Assembly (NCBI GenBank): GCA_963800275.1
Contig: CAWDAI010000008.1
Coordinates: 1 to 64,000 of the forward strand
Length of the DNA: 64,000 nucleotides
Source: JAFMJV01 sp963800275
GTDB taxonomy: Bacteria; Chloroflexota; Limnocylindria; Limnocylindrales; CSP1-4
Reading direction: 5' to 3'
How positions within the stretch are numbered: position 1 is the stretch's first letter; every line of letters begins with the position of its first letter. Of this stretch, positions 49,323 to 57,723 are shown in pieces. Under the pieces are notes generated by a model. That model had not been told where the DNA came from and did not search any database. It worked only from the letters and a program-made list of their open reading frames with translations. The position numbers and the translations under genes are program-made.

Positions 49323-50069
49323 CTACACGCCGGGCTCGATGGTGAGGGCACCGCTGTCCTCGACCGAGAAGCCGACATTGAGTCCGTAGCGCTCGGCCGC
49401 GTAGCGCGATTCGGTGCGCTCGATCGGTCGACCGCGCTGGTCGTAGATGAGTCGCCGCTCCACCAGCAGCGGGTCGCCGAGGGCCACCTCCAGCAGCGCG
49501 GCATCGGTCTCGTCCGCGGCCTTGGCTCCGATGGTGGCGCGGCCCCGCGAGGGCACGATCCCGGCCGCGATGAGCGCCTCGTGGAGCGAGCCGGTCTCGA
49601 GGTCGGCGGCCATGACGGCCTCGGCACAGCGGGGCGTGAGCACCGCCAGCTCGGTCGCCACCGGCTCGTCGTCGGCCAGCCGCACGCGATAGAGCGCGAC
49701 CACCTTGGCACCGTGGGCCAGGCGCAGGTCCACGCGCTCCCCGTCGAGCGCGGGCCGGACCCGCCGCTCGACCACGTACGAGCTGGGCACACGCCCGCTG
49801 CGGCGCATCTCGTGGCTGAAGGTCATCAGGAAGTTGGCCCGCCGGTGGGCCGGCGGCTCGGCCACGAACGTGCCCCGTCCGGGGTCGCGCCGCACGAGGC
49901 CTTCGTCGGCCAGCTGGGCCATGGCGTGGCGGGCCGTCATACGGCTGACCCCGAACTCGGCACAGAGGTCGGCATCCGAGGGCAACCGCTGGCCCGGACG
50001 CAGGTGGGCGATGCGGGCGCGCAGGGCAGCCTCGATCTCTCGGTAGCGGGGCGCGTAGTCCATGCTCAT
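49323..50069 (-). CDS. GntR/HutC-family transcriptional regulator
   Basis: This 248-residue regulator has an N-terminal winged helix (YREIEAALRARI, RLPSDADLCAEFGVSRMTARHAMAQLADEGLV, then RRDPGRGTFV) and a C-terminal UTRA ligand domain (about 90-248) with the typical EALIAAGI, LLVERRLIYDQRGRPIERTESRYAAERY. NagR/DasR-type HutC regulators bind GlcN-6-P or GlcNAc-6-P, which fits the nagA neighbour. Its ATG overlaps the ROK kinase stop (ATGA), placing it inside the operon it may control. The operator is not obvious in the window. Confidence 0.88.
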   Translation of the reverse strand: MSMDYAPRYREIEAALRARIAHLRPGQRLPSDADLCAEFGVSRMTARHAMAQLADEGLVRRDPGRGTFVAEPPAHRRANFLMTFSHEMRRSGRVPSSYVVERRVRPALDGERVDLRLAHGAKVVALYRVRLADDEPVATELAVLTPRCAEAVMAADLETGSLHEALIAAGIVPSRGRATIGAKAADETDAALLEVALGDPLLVERRLIYDQRGRPIERTESRYAAERYGLNVGFSVEDSGALTIEPGV

Positions 50070-51034
50070 GTGGTCGGCCCGCCCTCGACGTTCGCCGCCA
50101 GCGCACTCCCACGCTCCGCTGCTCGTTCGGCCCCGTGAACGGCGGCGCCGATGGCCCCGGCCCACGTGCCTAGCTCTGCGAGCACCACGTCCACGCGCTC
50201 GACCGGGGTGGTGATCACGCGGCGCCGCATCTCGGCCTTGATGGGCTCGATGATTAGCTCGCCCGCGCTGGCCCAGCCGCCGCCGAGGATGACCAGGTCG
50301 GGCGTGATGATGGTGACCGCGTTGGACAGGCCGATGCCCAGGTAGCGCCCCACCTGGGCCAGGCCGTCTCGCGCCCGCGCGTCGCCGGCCCGGGCCCGCT
50401 CGATGGCCTCGCGCGGGTCACGCGTCCCGCAGGCGGCTGCGACCTGGTCGGCCCGGCAGTAGGCCTCCACACAGCCCCGATTGCCACAGCCGCACCAGGG
50501 CCCATCGGGATCGATGGTCTGGTGGCCCAGCTCACCCGCCTGCCCGCGATAGCCTTGGATGACCTGGTTGCCGATGGCGTAGACCCCACCGATCCCGGTG
50601 CCCAAGGTCAGCCCCACGAACGAATCGACGGCCCGGCCCGCGCCGAAGCGCAGCTCGGCCAGGCCGAAGGCGCGGGCGTCGTTGATGAGCGCGGTGGGCA
50701 AGCCGGTGGCGGCTTCGACAGGCGCGCCCGTGGGCGTGGCCGACCAGTCGCCGGGCACGTTGGTCAGGAAGGTGACCACACCCGACTCGGGGATGTAGAG
50801 CCCGGGCACCGCCACGCCGCAGCTCAGCACCGGCCCGTCGGTCACGGCGTCGCGGATCTCCGTCGCCAGTGCCGCCAGCTGTGGGACCACGCTGGCCTCG
50901 CCGCGAGAGGTGTCGGTGGGCACCTGCCCGCGGTCGAGGGTGTGCCAATCCTCCGGACCCGACCGCTCCACCACCACCCACTTGGTATTGGTGCCGCCGA
51001 GGTCCAGGCCGATGTGTCGCGTCGACGGTGCCAT
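50066..51034 (-). CDS. ROK-family sugar kinase
   Basis: This 322-residue kinase has the ROK pattern: IGLDLGGTNTKWVVV (ATP-binding phosphate 1), PGLYIPESGVV, INDARAFGLAELRFGAG, LTLGTGIGGVYAIGNQVIQGYRGQAGELGHQTID, and the zinc motif CGCGNRGCVEAY. It phosphorylates a hexose or aminohexose at C6. The context (nagA, a GntR/HutC gene and an importer) suggests GlcNAc or a related sugar. There is no N-terminal winged helix, so it is an enzyme, not a repressor. ATG 51034 lies 13 bases after the permease stop. Confidence 0.88.
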   Translation of the reverse strand: MAPSTRHIGLDLGGTNTKWVVVERSGPEDWHTLDRGQVPTDTSRGEASVVPQLAALATEIRDAVTDGPVLSCGVAVPGLYIPESGVVTFLTNVPGDWSATPTGAPVEAATGLPTALINDARAFGLAELRFGAGRAVDSFVGLTLGTGIGGVYAIGNQVIQGYRGQAGELGHQTIDPDGPWCGCGNRGCVEAYCRADQVAAACGTRDPREAIERARAGDARARDGLAQVGRYLGIGLSNAVTIITPDLVILGGGWASAGELIIEPIKAEMRRRVITTPVERVDVVLAELGTWAGAIGAAVHGAERAAERGSALAANVEGGPTT

Positions 51035-51047
51035 CCGAGTGCCCCGC

Positions 51048-52046
51048 CTACTCCTCGATGATGCGGTTGTACGCCGCCGCCACGGACAAGACGATGGCGC
51101 CAAAGAGGATCTGTCGCGCTGCCTCCGGCATCTGTAGCACCGTCAGCAGCGTGGTCAGCACCGTCAGGATCACGGCACCCACGATGCTACCGCCGTAGCC
51201 ACCGCGGCCACCGTAGATGGATGTCCCGCCGATGACCGCCGCCGCCACCGACGGCAGGACATAGACTTCGACGAGCGTGCCGGTGGCGGTCTGGGTGAGG
51301 CCCGCGTAGATGAGGCCGGCGATCCCGGCCAGGACCCCCGAGATGACGTACAAGACGACCAGGACTTGCCAGACCCGGACGCCAGCCAGCCGGGCCGCGA
51401 ACTCGTTGTCACCGATGGCATAGAGCACCCGCCCGAAGCCACTACGGCGCAATCCCAACAGGATGACCGCGGCGAGTGGGATGAAGACGATGAGGCTGTT
51501 GGGGATCCAGCCGAAGGACGTTCGTGCGCCCAGCCACAGGATCTCGTCGGGCACGCGCGTCCCGCTTCCGATGACGATCCGCTGATACACGGTCAGCAGG
51601 CCCAGGACGACCAGGCTCATGCCCAGGGTCATGATCAGGGGGTGGACACGGAAGATGCCCACGCCGATACCGTTCACGAGGCCGATGACGGTGGCCACGA
51701 CGAGGGCGAGGATAGAGGCCGCCACGACACCCTCGGCGGGAGCCTGCGTGGCCATGACATAGGCCGACATCGAGGCCACCATCCCGACCGACAGATCGAT
51801 CCCGCCGGTGATCATGGTCAGGGTCTGGGAGGCCGCCAGGATGGCTAGCGGGATCGCGAACCGGATGGTCGACGAAAGCCAACGCTCATTCACGATTCCA
51901 GGGCGAACGATCTCTAGCGTGACCACAAGCAGGGCCAACAGCAGCAGCAGCGGGATGAGGGGTCGGTCGCGCATCACTCGCCGAGCCGAACCCAGCCATG
52001 GCCAGCGGCCCACATCCACGGCGCTGGCCTGAGGTGACGAACTCAT
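51048..52046 (-). CDS. Sugar ABC transporter permease (RbsC type), second subunit
   Basis: This 332-residue integral membrane permease of the CUT2 (ribose-type) importers has eight to ten membrane segments. It keeps the family core ITGGIDLSVGMVASMSAYV (near 86), YAIGDNEFAARLAGVRV (coupling region), and the GGTSIYGGRGGYGGSIVGA loop. Its ATG overlaps the stop of the first permease (ATGA). It pairs with the 52043-53050 permease and the 53047 ATPase. The sugar is unknown. Confidence 0.9.
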   Translation of the reverse strand: MSSSPQASAVDVGRWPWLGSARRVMRDRPLIPLLLLLALLVVTLEIVRPGIVNERWLSSTIRFAIPLAILAASQTLTMITGGIDLSVGMVASMSAYVMATQAPAEGVVAASILALVVATVIGLVNGIGVGIFRVHPLIMTLGMSLVVLGLLTVYQRIVIGSGTRVPDEILWLGARTSFGWIPNSLIVFIPLAAVILLGLRRSGFGRVLYAIGDNEFAARLAGVRVWQVLVVLYVISGVLAGIAGLIYAGLTQTATGTLVEVYVLPSVAAAVIGGTSIYGGRGGYGGSIVGAVILTVLTTLLTVLQMPEAARQILFGAIVLSVAAAYNRIIEE

Positions 52047-53050
52047 GAGCCACGACTCCGGAGGGCGACCAGGCCACCGACCATGACCACGCTGACCATG
52101 ATCACGCCTTCGATGACGGTGGTGTAGTTGGGGTCGATGCCCATCAGGGTGAGATCGGTCCGCACGAGACGGAGGATGAACACCGCCACGATCGGGCCGA
52201 CGAGCCCGCCTCGGCCGCCTGCGAGACTGACGCCCCCGAGTACCACGGCCGCGACGCTGGCCAGCAGATACGGCCCCGGGACCGGCGTGCCGATGCCCGT
52301 GCTCATGGTCAGTGACAGGCCGCCCATGGCTGCGAACAGACCCGTCAACGCGTAGGCTGCGACCTTGGTCCTCGAGACGTCCACACCGCTCCGAAAGGCC
52401 GCCAGGCGGTTGCTGCCCACAGCGTAGAAGGACAACCCCAGGGGTGAGTTGCGCAATGGGATCCAGATGGCCAAGACCAGCACCAGGAGAAGAACGACGG
52501 CCTTGGGCGCCCACTCGCTCAGAACAGTGCCGTTGATGAGTTCGCGGAGCCACTCGGCCGAAGCGCCACCGGGGGTGTTGAGCACGAGCAAGGCTGCCCC
52601 GGCCCAGACATAGAGCATCGCGAGCGTGACCACGATGTCTGGGACGCGCGTGAGTACCACGAGCGAGCCGTTGATCGCGCCGAGCACGAGGCCCATCAGC
52701 AGGACCCCGATCACGATCAGGACCGCAGACTCTTCGCTCCCACCCTTCATCAGGACAGCCGCGGTGACGCTCGTCAGGGCCATCATGGAGCCGATCGAGA
52801 GGTCGATTCCGCCGGAGATGAGCGCGACTGCCTGGCCGGCGGCCGCAAGCGCGACGGGCAGGGCAGCCAGGGCCAGGGCCTCTACCTGGGAGGGCCCGTA
52901 GGCGGGCTGGATGACCTTGGTCACCACGAATAAGAGCGCCAGGAGCCCGCACAGCACCAGCACCCAGCTGTTGCGGCGGATCAGGCGAGTGACCGTCGCC
53001 CCGGTGCCGCCCCGATCCAGAGGCTCCTCGATGCTCGTGGCAGCGCTCAC
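52043..53050 (-). CDS. Sugar ABC transporter permease (RbsC type), first subunit
   Basis: This 335-residue RbsC-type permease has ALISGGIDLSIGSMMALTSV (near 70), FYAVGSNRLAAFRSGVDV and VVLGGVSLAGGRGGLVGPIV. These are the same landmarks as in its partner, but the sequences differ, so a heterodimeric channel is expected. It starts with GTG 53050, overlapping the ATPase stop by GTGA. Two different permease genes are typical of the CUT2 subgroup that imports aldoses, polyols or inositol-like compounds. Confidence 0.9.
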   Translation of the reverse strand: MSAATSIEEPLDRGGTGATVTRLIRRNSWVLVLCGLLALLFVVTKVIQPAYGPSQVEALALAALPVALAAAGQAVALISGGIDLSIGSMMALTSVTAAVLMKGGSEESAVLIVIGVLLMGLVLGAINGSLVVLTRVPDIVVTLAMLYVWAGAALLVLNTPGGASAEWLRELINGTVLSEWAPKAVVLLLVLVLAIWIPLRNSPLGLSFYAVGSNRLAAFRSGVDVSRTKVAAYALTGLFAAMGGLSLTMSTGIGTPVPGPYLLASVAAVVLGGVSLAGGRGGLVGPIVAVFILRLVRTDLTLMGIDPNYTTVIEGVIMVSVVMVGGLVALRSRGS

Positions 53051-54636
53051 GCGGTCACTTCCTCCCCAGCTCCCCGGCCTGTGCCACCGCCCGCGAGGAT
53101 GCCTACCGTGCCCGTCTCGCGGGGCAATCCGTAGGCGGCCCGGATGAGCGTAGGTTCGTCGGCGATGGAAGCCGGGATATCGTCCACGACACGACCGGAG
53201 AAGATGACGACTGCCCGGTCGCAAGCCAGTTGGACCTCTTCGAGCTCTGAGGTATAGAGCAAGACCGCTGCGCCCGCGTCTGCAAGGTCGCGGAGGAGCT
53301 CGTAGATCTCCCGCTTGGTGCGGATGTCGATGCCTCGCGTTGGGTCGAAACAGAGCAAGGTCCGCACGCCGCCTGCGATCCAACGAGCGATGGTGACCTT
53401 CTGCTGGTTGCCGCCGGAGAGTCGTCGCACTTCGCCCTGGGCCCGCGTGTCGATCTGCAGTCGCTTGATGGCACTCGCGACACGTTCACGCTCGGCGCCC
53501 ATGTCGATGGGTCCCCAGCGACGCGGCCGCGCGGTGGAGGGAAGCGCGATGTTCTCGCGCACCGAACGCTGCATGAGCAACGCTTCGACGCGGTCGCCCG
53601 GCACGTAGACGAGTCCCTTTCTGATGGCGTCAGCGGGATGGCGGAAGTGGACTTCCCGGCCGTCGACTTCCAGGGAGCCGCGGCTCGGGCGACGCATACC
53701 CGAGAGCACACCGAACAGCTCATCCTGCCCCTGCCCCTCCAGCGCCACGAGCCCGAGAACCTCGCCAGGGTGAAGTTCGAATGAGACCTCCTTCAGCCGC
53801 AAGCCAGCACCGATACCGTGAAGGCGCAGTCGTGCTTCGGTCTGTTTGAGAGGCACTTCAGAGACTTGTGTAGCCGCGGACGTGGCACGTCGAGCGGGTG
53901 CGGCCTCGCGCTCGTCCGAGGGCCCCATCATCAGGTCGACGATCGCCTCCGCCGCCCCTGGCTCCATGTCGACGACACCGACCGTCTCGCCATCTCGCAG
54001 GACCGTTGCCCGGTCGCAAAGCGCAGAGACCTCGAGCAAACGGTGCGAGATGAAGATGACGGACTGCCCGGTCTCACGCAGCTTCCCAACCTCATCGAGG
54101 ACCTTCTCCGCCAGGTCCGCGGGCAAGGCAGCGGTCATCTCGTCGAGCAGCAGGATGTCGGGCTCCACAGCAATGGCTCGGGCCAGATCGAGAACACGCA
54201 CCACGGCCAGCGGCAGGTCCCGGACCATCTCGTGGAGATCGAGGTCATGGACACCGAGTCGCTCCACCCATGCTCTTACCGGGGACGCTGGCGTCTGGGT
54301 GAGGCGCAGATTCGCGAGCACATCAAGGTCGGGGATGAGGGCGGGTTCCTGGTATACCGAGATCAGACCTGACCGCCTCGCGGCGGCGGGCGAATGGACG
54401 TCTCGTTCCTGGCCGCGAACGAGGATTCGGCCACGATCCGGGTGCACCGCACCGGTCAGGATCTTCACGAGGGTGGACTTGCCCGCCCCATTGGCGCCGA
54501 GAAGGGCATGCACCTCGCCAGGTCGCACCGCAAGAGAGGCCTCGCGCAACGCGACGACCGCTCCGTAGCGCTTGACCACGCCCGTGGCATCCAGGAGCAG
54601 CTCTGTGGTTTCCGGGGTGGGCTGGGGTGGCGTCAA
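53047..54636 (-). CDS. Sugar ABC transporter ATP-binding protein (RbsA/MglA type)
   Basis: This 529-residue protein has two fused ATPase domains. The first has Walker A GANGAGKSTLVK and Walker B ILLLDEMTAAL, but the signature that normally reads LSxGxxQ is replaced by LPLAVVRVLDLARAI. The second has the normal LSGGNQQKVTIARW, while its Walker B reads LLCFDPTRGID, without the catalytic Glu between Asp and Pro. Each composite site therefore lacks one element, a pattern of asymmetric CUT2 ATPases. The start is TTG 54636, with a weak ribosome site, just downstream of a strong hairpin. Confidence 0.88.
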   Translation of the reverse strand: MTPPQPTPETTELLLDATGVVKRYGAVVALREASLAVRPGEVHALLGANGAGKSTLVKILTGAVHPDRGRILVRGQERDVHSPAAARRSGLISVYQEPALIPDLDVLANLRLTQTPASPVRAWVERLGVHDLDLHEMVRDLPLAVVRVLDLARAIAVEPDILLLDEMTAALPADLAEKVLDEVGKLRETGQSVIFISHRLLEVSALCDRATVLRDGETVGVVDMEPGAAEAIVDLMMGPSDEREAAPARRATSAATQVSEVPLKQTEARLRLHGIGAGLRLKEVSFELHPGEVLGLVALEGQGQDELFGVLSGMRRPSRGSLEVDGREVHFRHPADAIRKGLVYVPGDRVEALLMQRSVRENIALPSTARPRRWGPIDMGAERERVASAIKRLQIDTRAQGEVRRLSGGNQQKVTIARWIAGGVRTLLCFDPTRGIDIRTKREIYELLRDLADAGAAVLLYTSELEEVQLACDRAVVIFSGRVVDDIPASIADEPTLIRAAYGLPRETGTVGILAGGGTGRGAGEEVTA

Positions 54637-54660
54637 GGCGTATCTGTCCCGATCTGTCTC

Positions 54661-54694
54661 AGGAGAGGGTGCAGGCGAACCTGCACCCTCTCCT
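54661..54694. terminator. 15-bp perfect hairpin with UUCG loop after the binding-protein gene
   Basis: Positions 54661-54675 pair exactly with 54680-54694. The 4-base loop reads UUCG on the minus-strand transcript. It lies between the binding-protein gene (ends 54727) and the ATPase (starts 54636), and no T-run follows. It probably stabilises the binding-protein mRNA and lowers read-through. Confidence 0.8.
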
Positions 54695-54726
54695 GCATCG
54701 ATCGCAAAGCGATCGCAAGGGGTCGA

Positions 54727-55818
54727 CTATTCCTCGCCGGGACCCTTGCACGCGAGGATCTGGTCCTCGGTGTAGGTGGTCCAGCCGGGGATGCTGATGG
54801 TCACTGGCCAGAACGGATCCAGTGAGCCCGAAGCAGCGATAGCCGCCTGGATCTTCTCCTGGCCCTCAGGGGTCTGGTTGTCCCACAGCTCGGGATTGAC
54901 GAGCACCGCGGGGTCGCTGGGCGCGTCACCATCAAGGATCTGGAGCGCCAGCGTCACGCCGGCACCACCCACGGAACCCGGGTTGGTCACGGCGGCTCCG
55001 ACGAGACCCTCCTGGGTCCCAAGCTGGTTCACGAACTCGGAGTTGTCCGCTCCGACGACCGGGACACCCTCGATACCGGCAGTCGTGAGCGCCGAGACGA
55101 TCACGCTATCGATACCGGAGGTCCAGACGCCGTCGACGTTCTGGCCGCTGTTGATGACATCGTTGATCTGCTGAGCGCCCGTAGCCTGGTCCCAGCCGGT
55201 GAAGGTCTCGGACACGATGTTGATGTCCGGATACTCCGCCAGGGCTTGCTTGAAGCCGACGTCACGATCTGTGTCGGCCTGGGCTCCGGCGATACCGCGC
55301 ATGTACACGACGTCGCCTGCGCCACCGATCTGATCGAACAGCCACTTGGCGCCCATGTAGCCGTATTCTTCCTGGTCGTTGGCCATCAGATATGCGCCAT
55401 CCTGCGTGACGCCCATGTCCACCGCGACCACCACGATCCCTGCGTCGATGGCCTCGGCGAGAGCGTCGTTGACGGCCTCAGGGCTGACCGGGTTGACGAT
55501 GATGGCGTCGACATCGGCAGCGATAAGGTTTCGCAGGTCCTCGAGCTGCCCTGCCGCATCGGTGGTTCGGTGGGCGACGATGAGGTCGCTCACTTCGCCT
55601 GAAGCAAGGGCCTGGGCGCGGATGGAGCAGATCATCTCCTCGCGCCAGCCGTTGCCCTGCAGCGTGTTGGACACGCCGAGCTTGTAATCGCCACCAGCTG
55701 CCATCGACGCCTCGGGCGCCATGCTCTCATCCTGGGCGAGGGCCGCGGTGCCGAGGCTCGTGGCCGCGAGCGCCATGATGGCGCCGCCGGTGAAGAGCTT
55801 GCCGTACTTGTGAACCAT
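54727..55818 (-). CDS. Sugar ABC transporter substrate-binding protein (RbsB-like)
   Basis: This 363-residue periplasmic-binding protein of the ribose/galactose class has a signal peptide (about 1-28, AALAQD). The two-lobe landmarks are KLGVSNTLQGNGWREEMICSI, LIAADVDAIIVNPVSPEAVNDALAEA, IVVVAVDMGV, GAKWLFDQIGGAGDVVYMRGIAGAQADTDRDVGFKQAL, and VPVVGADNSEFVNQL. The start is ATG 55818 with AAGGAG four bases upstream. There is no lipobox Cys. It is the first gene of the importer, and the high-affinity ligand is unknown. Confidence 0.9.
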   Translation of the reverse strand: MVHKYGKLFTGGAIMALAATSLGTAALAQDESMAPEASMAAGGDYKLGVSNTLQGNGWREEMICSIRAQALASGEVSDLIVAHRTTDAAGQLEDLRNLIAADVDAIIVNPVSPEAVNDALAEAIDAGIVVVAVDMGVTQDGAYLMANDQEEYGYMGAKWLFDQIGGAGDVVYMRGIAGAQADTDRDVGFKQALAEYPDINIVSETFTGWDQATGAQQINDVINSGQNVDGVWTSGIDSVIVSALTTAGIEGVPVVGADNSEFVNQLGTQEGLVGAAVTNPGSVGGAGVTLALQILDGDAPSDPAVLVNPELWDNQTPEGQEKIQAAIAASGSLDPFWPVTISIPGWTTYTEDQILACKGPGEE

Positions 55819-55922
55819 GTGACTCCTTGTCCTCCACACATGAAGGTGACTGGGTGACCGTGGGGCGAGATACCCCGGGCCGGGTGGATCGGTCCGAAAT
55901 CGGGTCGGGTCACACCTCCTCG

Positions 55923-56735
55923 CTATGGCTTGCCGCTTGGTTCGTCATCGGGATCGCGCACGAGGGCCCGTGCCACGCGGCGCGCGTGCTCACGATACGC
56001 GCCCTCGAAGAGGGCCCGTGAGCGCTCGGCGCCGACGACGGAGGCGCGCGTGATGACAGGTGGCGTTAGGCCCCGCTCCACGAGGAGCTGGGCGATGCGC
56101 ACCTTCAGGGAGTTGACGATGGCCACGTAGGCCAGCGTCGAGCCCGGACCGACGGGCGTGTCCAGCCCGGGCACGGTGACCATGGCATCCGCCTCCGGCG
56201 TGCACAGGTCGATGACGATGTCGGCCTCGTCGAGCAGGCGCCCGCCGACCGCCGGATCGGGCTCTCCGGACAGCGACTGCTCGACCCCCGTCACGGCGAC
56301 CACCTTGCAGCCGCGCTGGCGGGCGCCACGCGCCACCTCCACCGGGACCGCGGTCAGGCCGTTGGCGCTGAAGACCATCATCACATCGTCGGGGCCGAAG
56401 CTGAAGTTGTCGAGGATGACCTTGGCCAGGCCGGGCACGCGCTCGATGAACATGGCTTGCCGTTGACCGTTCGTGCCGACCACGTCGAAGTGGTTGGACA
56501 TCGACAGCTCCACGATGGGGTGGAAGCCCGGGAAGCTGCCGTAGCGCGGGAACATCTCCTCCACCGGGATGCGCGAGTGGCCCGTGCCGAAGAGGTGCAC
56601 CAGGCCGTCGGCAGCGATCGAGCGCGCACACAGCTGCGCGGCCTCCTCGAGCACATCCGCCTGGGTGGTGACGATGCGCTCGAGGAGGGCCTGGGCTTCG
56701 TCGAACCAGGCCCCGCTGCCGTTGAAGTCGCTCAT
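55923..56735 (-). CDS. SIS-domain phosphosugar-binding protein (UPF0309-like)
   Basis: This 270-residue protein has a SIS domain: helix EEAAQLCARSI, the phosphosugar loop HLFGTGHSRIPVEEMFPRYGSFPGF, VMMVFSANGLTAVPVEVARGARQRGCKVVAVTGVEQS, and a long C-terminal helical part (about 200-270) ending DPDDEPSG. UPF0309 proteins are amino-sugar or phospho-sugar isomerase/deaminase-like, with no settled reaction. With nagA and a ROK kinase nearby, a deaminase or isomerase role on aminosugar phosphates is plausible but inferred. Confidence 0.8.
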   Translation of the reverse strand: MSDFNGSGAWFDEAQALLERIVTTQADVLEEAAQLCARSIAADGLVHLFGTGHSRIPVEEMFPRYGSFPGFHPIVELSMSNHFDVVGTNGQRQAMFIERVPGLAKVILDNFSFGPDDVMMVFSANGLTAVPVEVARGARQRGCKVVAVTGVEQSLSGEPDPAVGGRLLDEADIVIDLCTPEADAMVTVPGLDTPVGPGSTLAYVAIVNSLKVRIAQLLVERGLTPPVITRASVVGAERSRALFEGAYREHARRVARALVRDPDDEPSGKP

Positions 56736-56769
56736 CGTGTCGTGTTCACCTCGCTGGTCGTTCGTTGCG

Positions 56770-57685
56770 CTAACGGATGAATGGTCGGAGCTGGTCGCGG
56801 GCTACCAGGAACCCACGCTTGATCTTCTGGTCGCTGCCTTCGAAGATCCTGTCCTCGTGCTCGATGATGATGGGTCCGTCATACCCCGTGCGATAGAGCT
56901 CGGAGAAGATCTCCGCCCAGGGGGCGTGGCCCAACCCGGGGATGCGTGGGATCTGCCAGCCGATGCCACCGCTGATGGAGCCGCGTTCGTAGAGGCCGTC
57001 TCGATCGATCATCACATCCTTGGCCTGGAAGTGGAGGATGTGCTCGCCGAACTCGCGGATGAAGCGGCCCTGGTCGATCATCAGCCAGACCAGGTGGCTG
57101 GGGTCGAAGTTCAGGCCGACGGTGTCGCCCCACTCCTCCAGGATCCGCCGCCAGACGTACGGCGAGTAGGCGATGTTGTGGCCGCCCGGCCACTCGTCGT
57201 CGCTGAAGATCATGGGGCAGTTCTCGAAGGTCAGCTTGACCCCGTGGTCGTGCGCGAAACGCACGATATCGGGCCAGACCTTGAGGGCCTCCTCCCAGTT
57301 CTGGTCGACGGTCTTGCTCGCGTCGCCACCGCAGAAGGTGTTGGTCACCGGCAGGCCCATCAGGCCCGTGGCCACGATGACCGACTTCAAGTGGTCGATG
57401 GCCGCGCTGCGCACCGCGGGGTCGGGATGGAGTGGATTGGGATAGAAGCCCAGGCCGGAGATGTCGAGGCCCTTCTCGCGCCAGCTGGCCCTTGATCTCG
57501 CTGCCCTGCGACTCGGTCAGGTTGGCCACGTCGATGTGGGCAGTGCCCGCGTACTTGCGCTTGACGCCGCCGCTTATGGGCCAGCAGGCGATCTCCAGCA
57601 CCTCGAAGTCGGCCGCGGCAGCCCAGTCGGCGACCTCCATCAGCGGGGTCTCTGGGAACGGTGCGGTCAGGAAACCGAGCTTCAC
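56770..57685 (-). pseudogene. Sugar-phosphate isomerase/epimerase, broken by one frameshift
   Basis: The gene starts at GTG 57685 after AAAGGAGGAGG and encodes a TIM-barrel isomerase/epimerase (xylose-isomerase-like, IolE/YcjR type). The N-terminal part reads MKLGFLTAPFPETPLMEV, EVLEIACWPISGGVKRKY. The frame changes near 57475-57482, where ..GQLARE should run into KGLDISGLGFYPNPLHPDP. The rest is then intact: VATGLMGLPVTNTFCGGD, LTFENCPMIFSD, VGLNFDPSHLVWLMID, HFQAKDVMID and PIIIEHED. A single-base gain or loss is enough, and no other damage is seen. It is coupled with the Gfo/Idh gene 38 bases upstream. Confidence 0.8.
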
Positions 57686-57723
57686 ATCCTCCTCCTTTGC
57701 TTGCCTGTGCTAACGGTCGTGGC

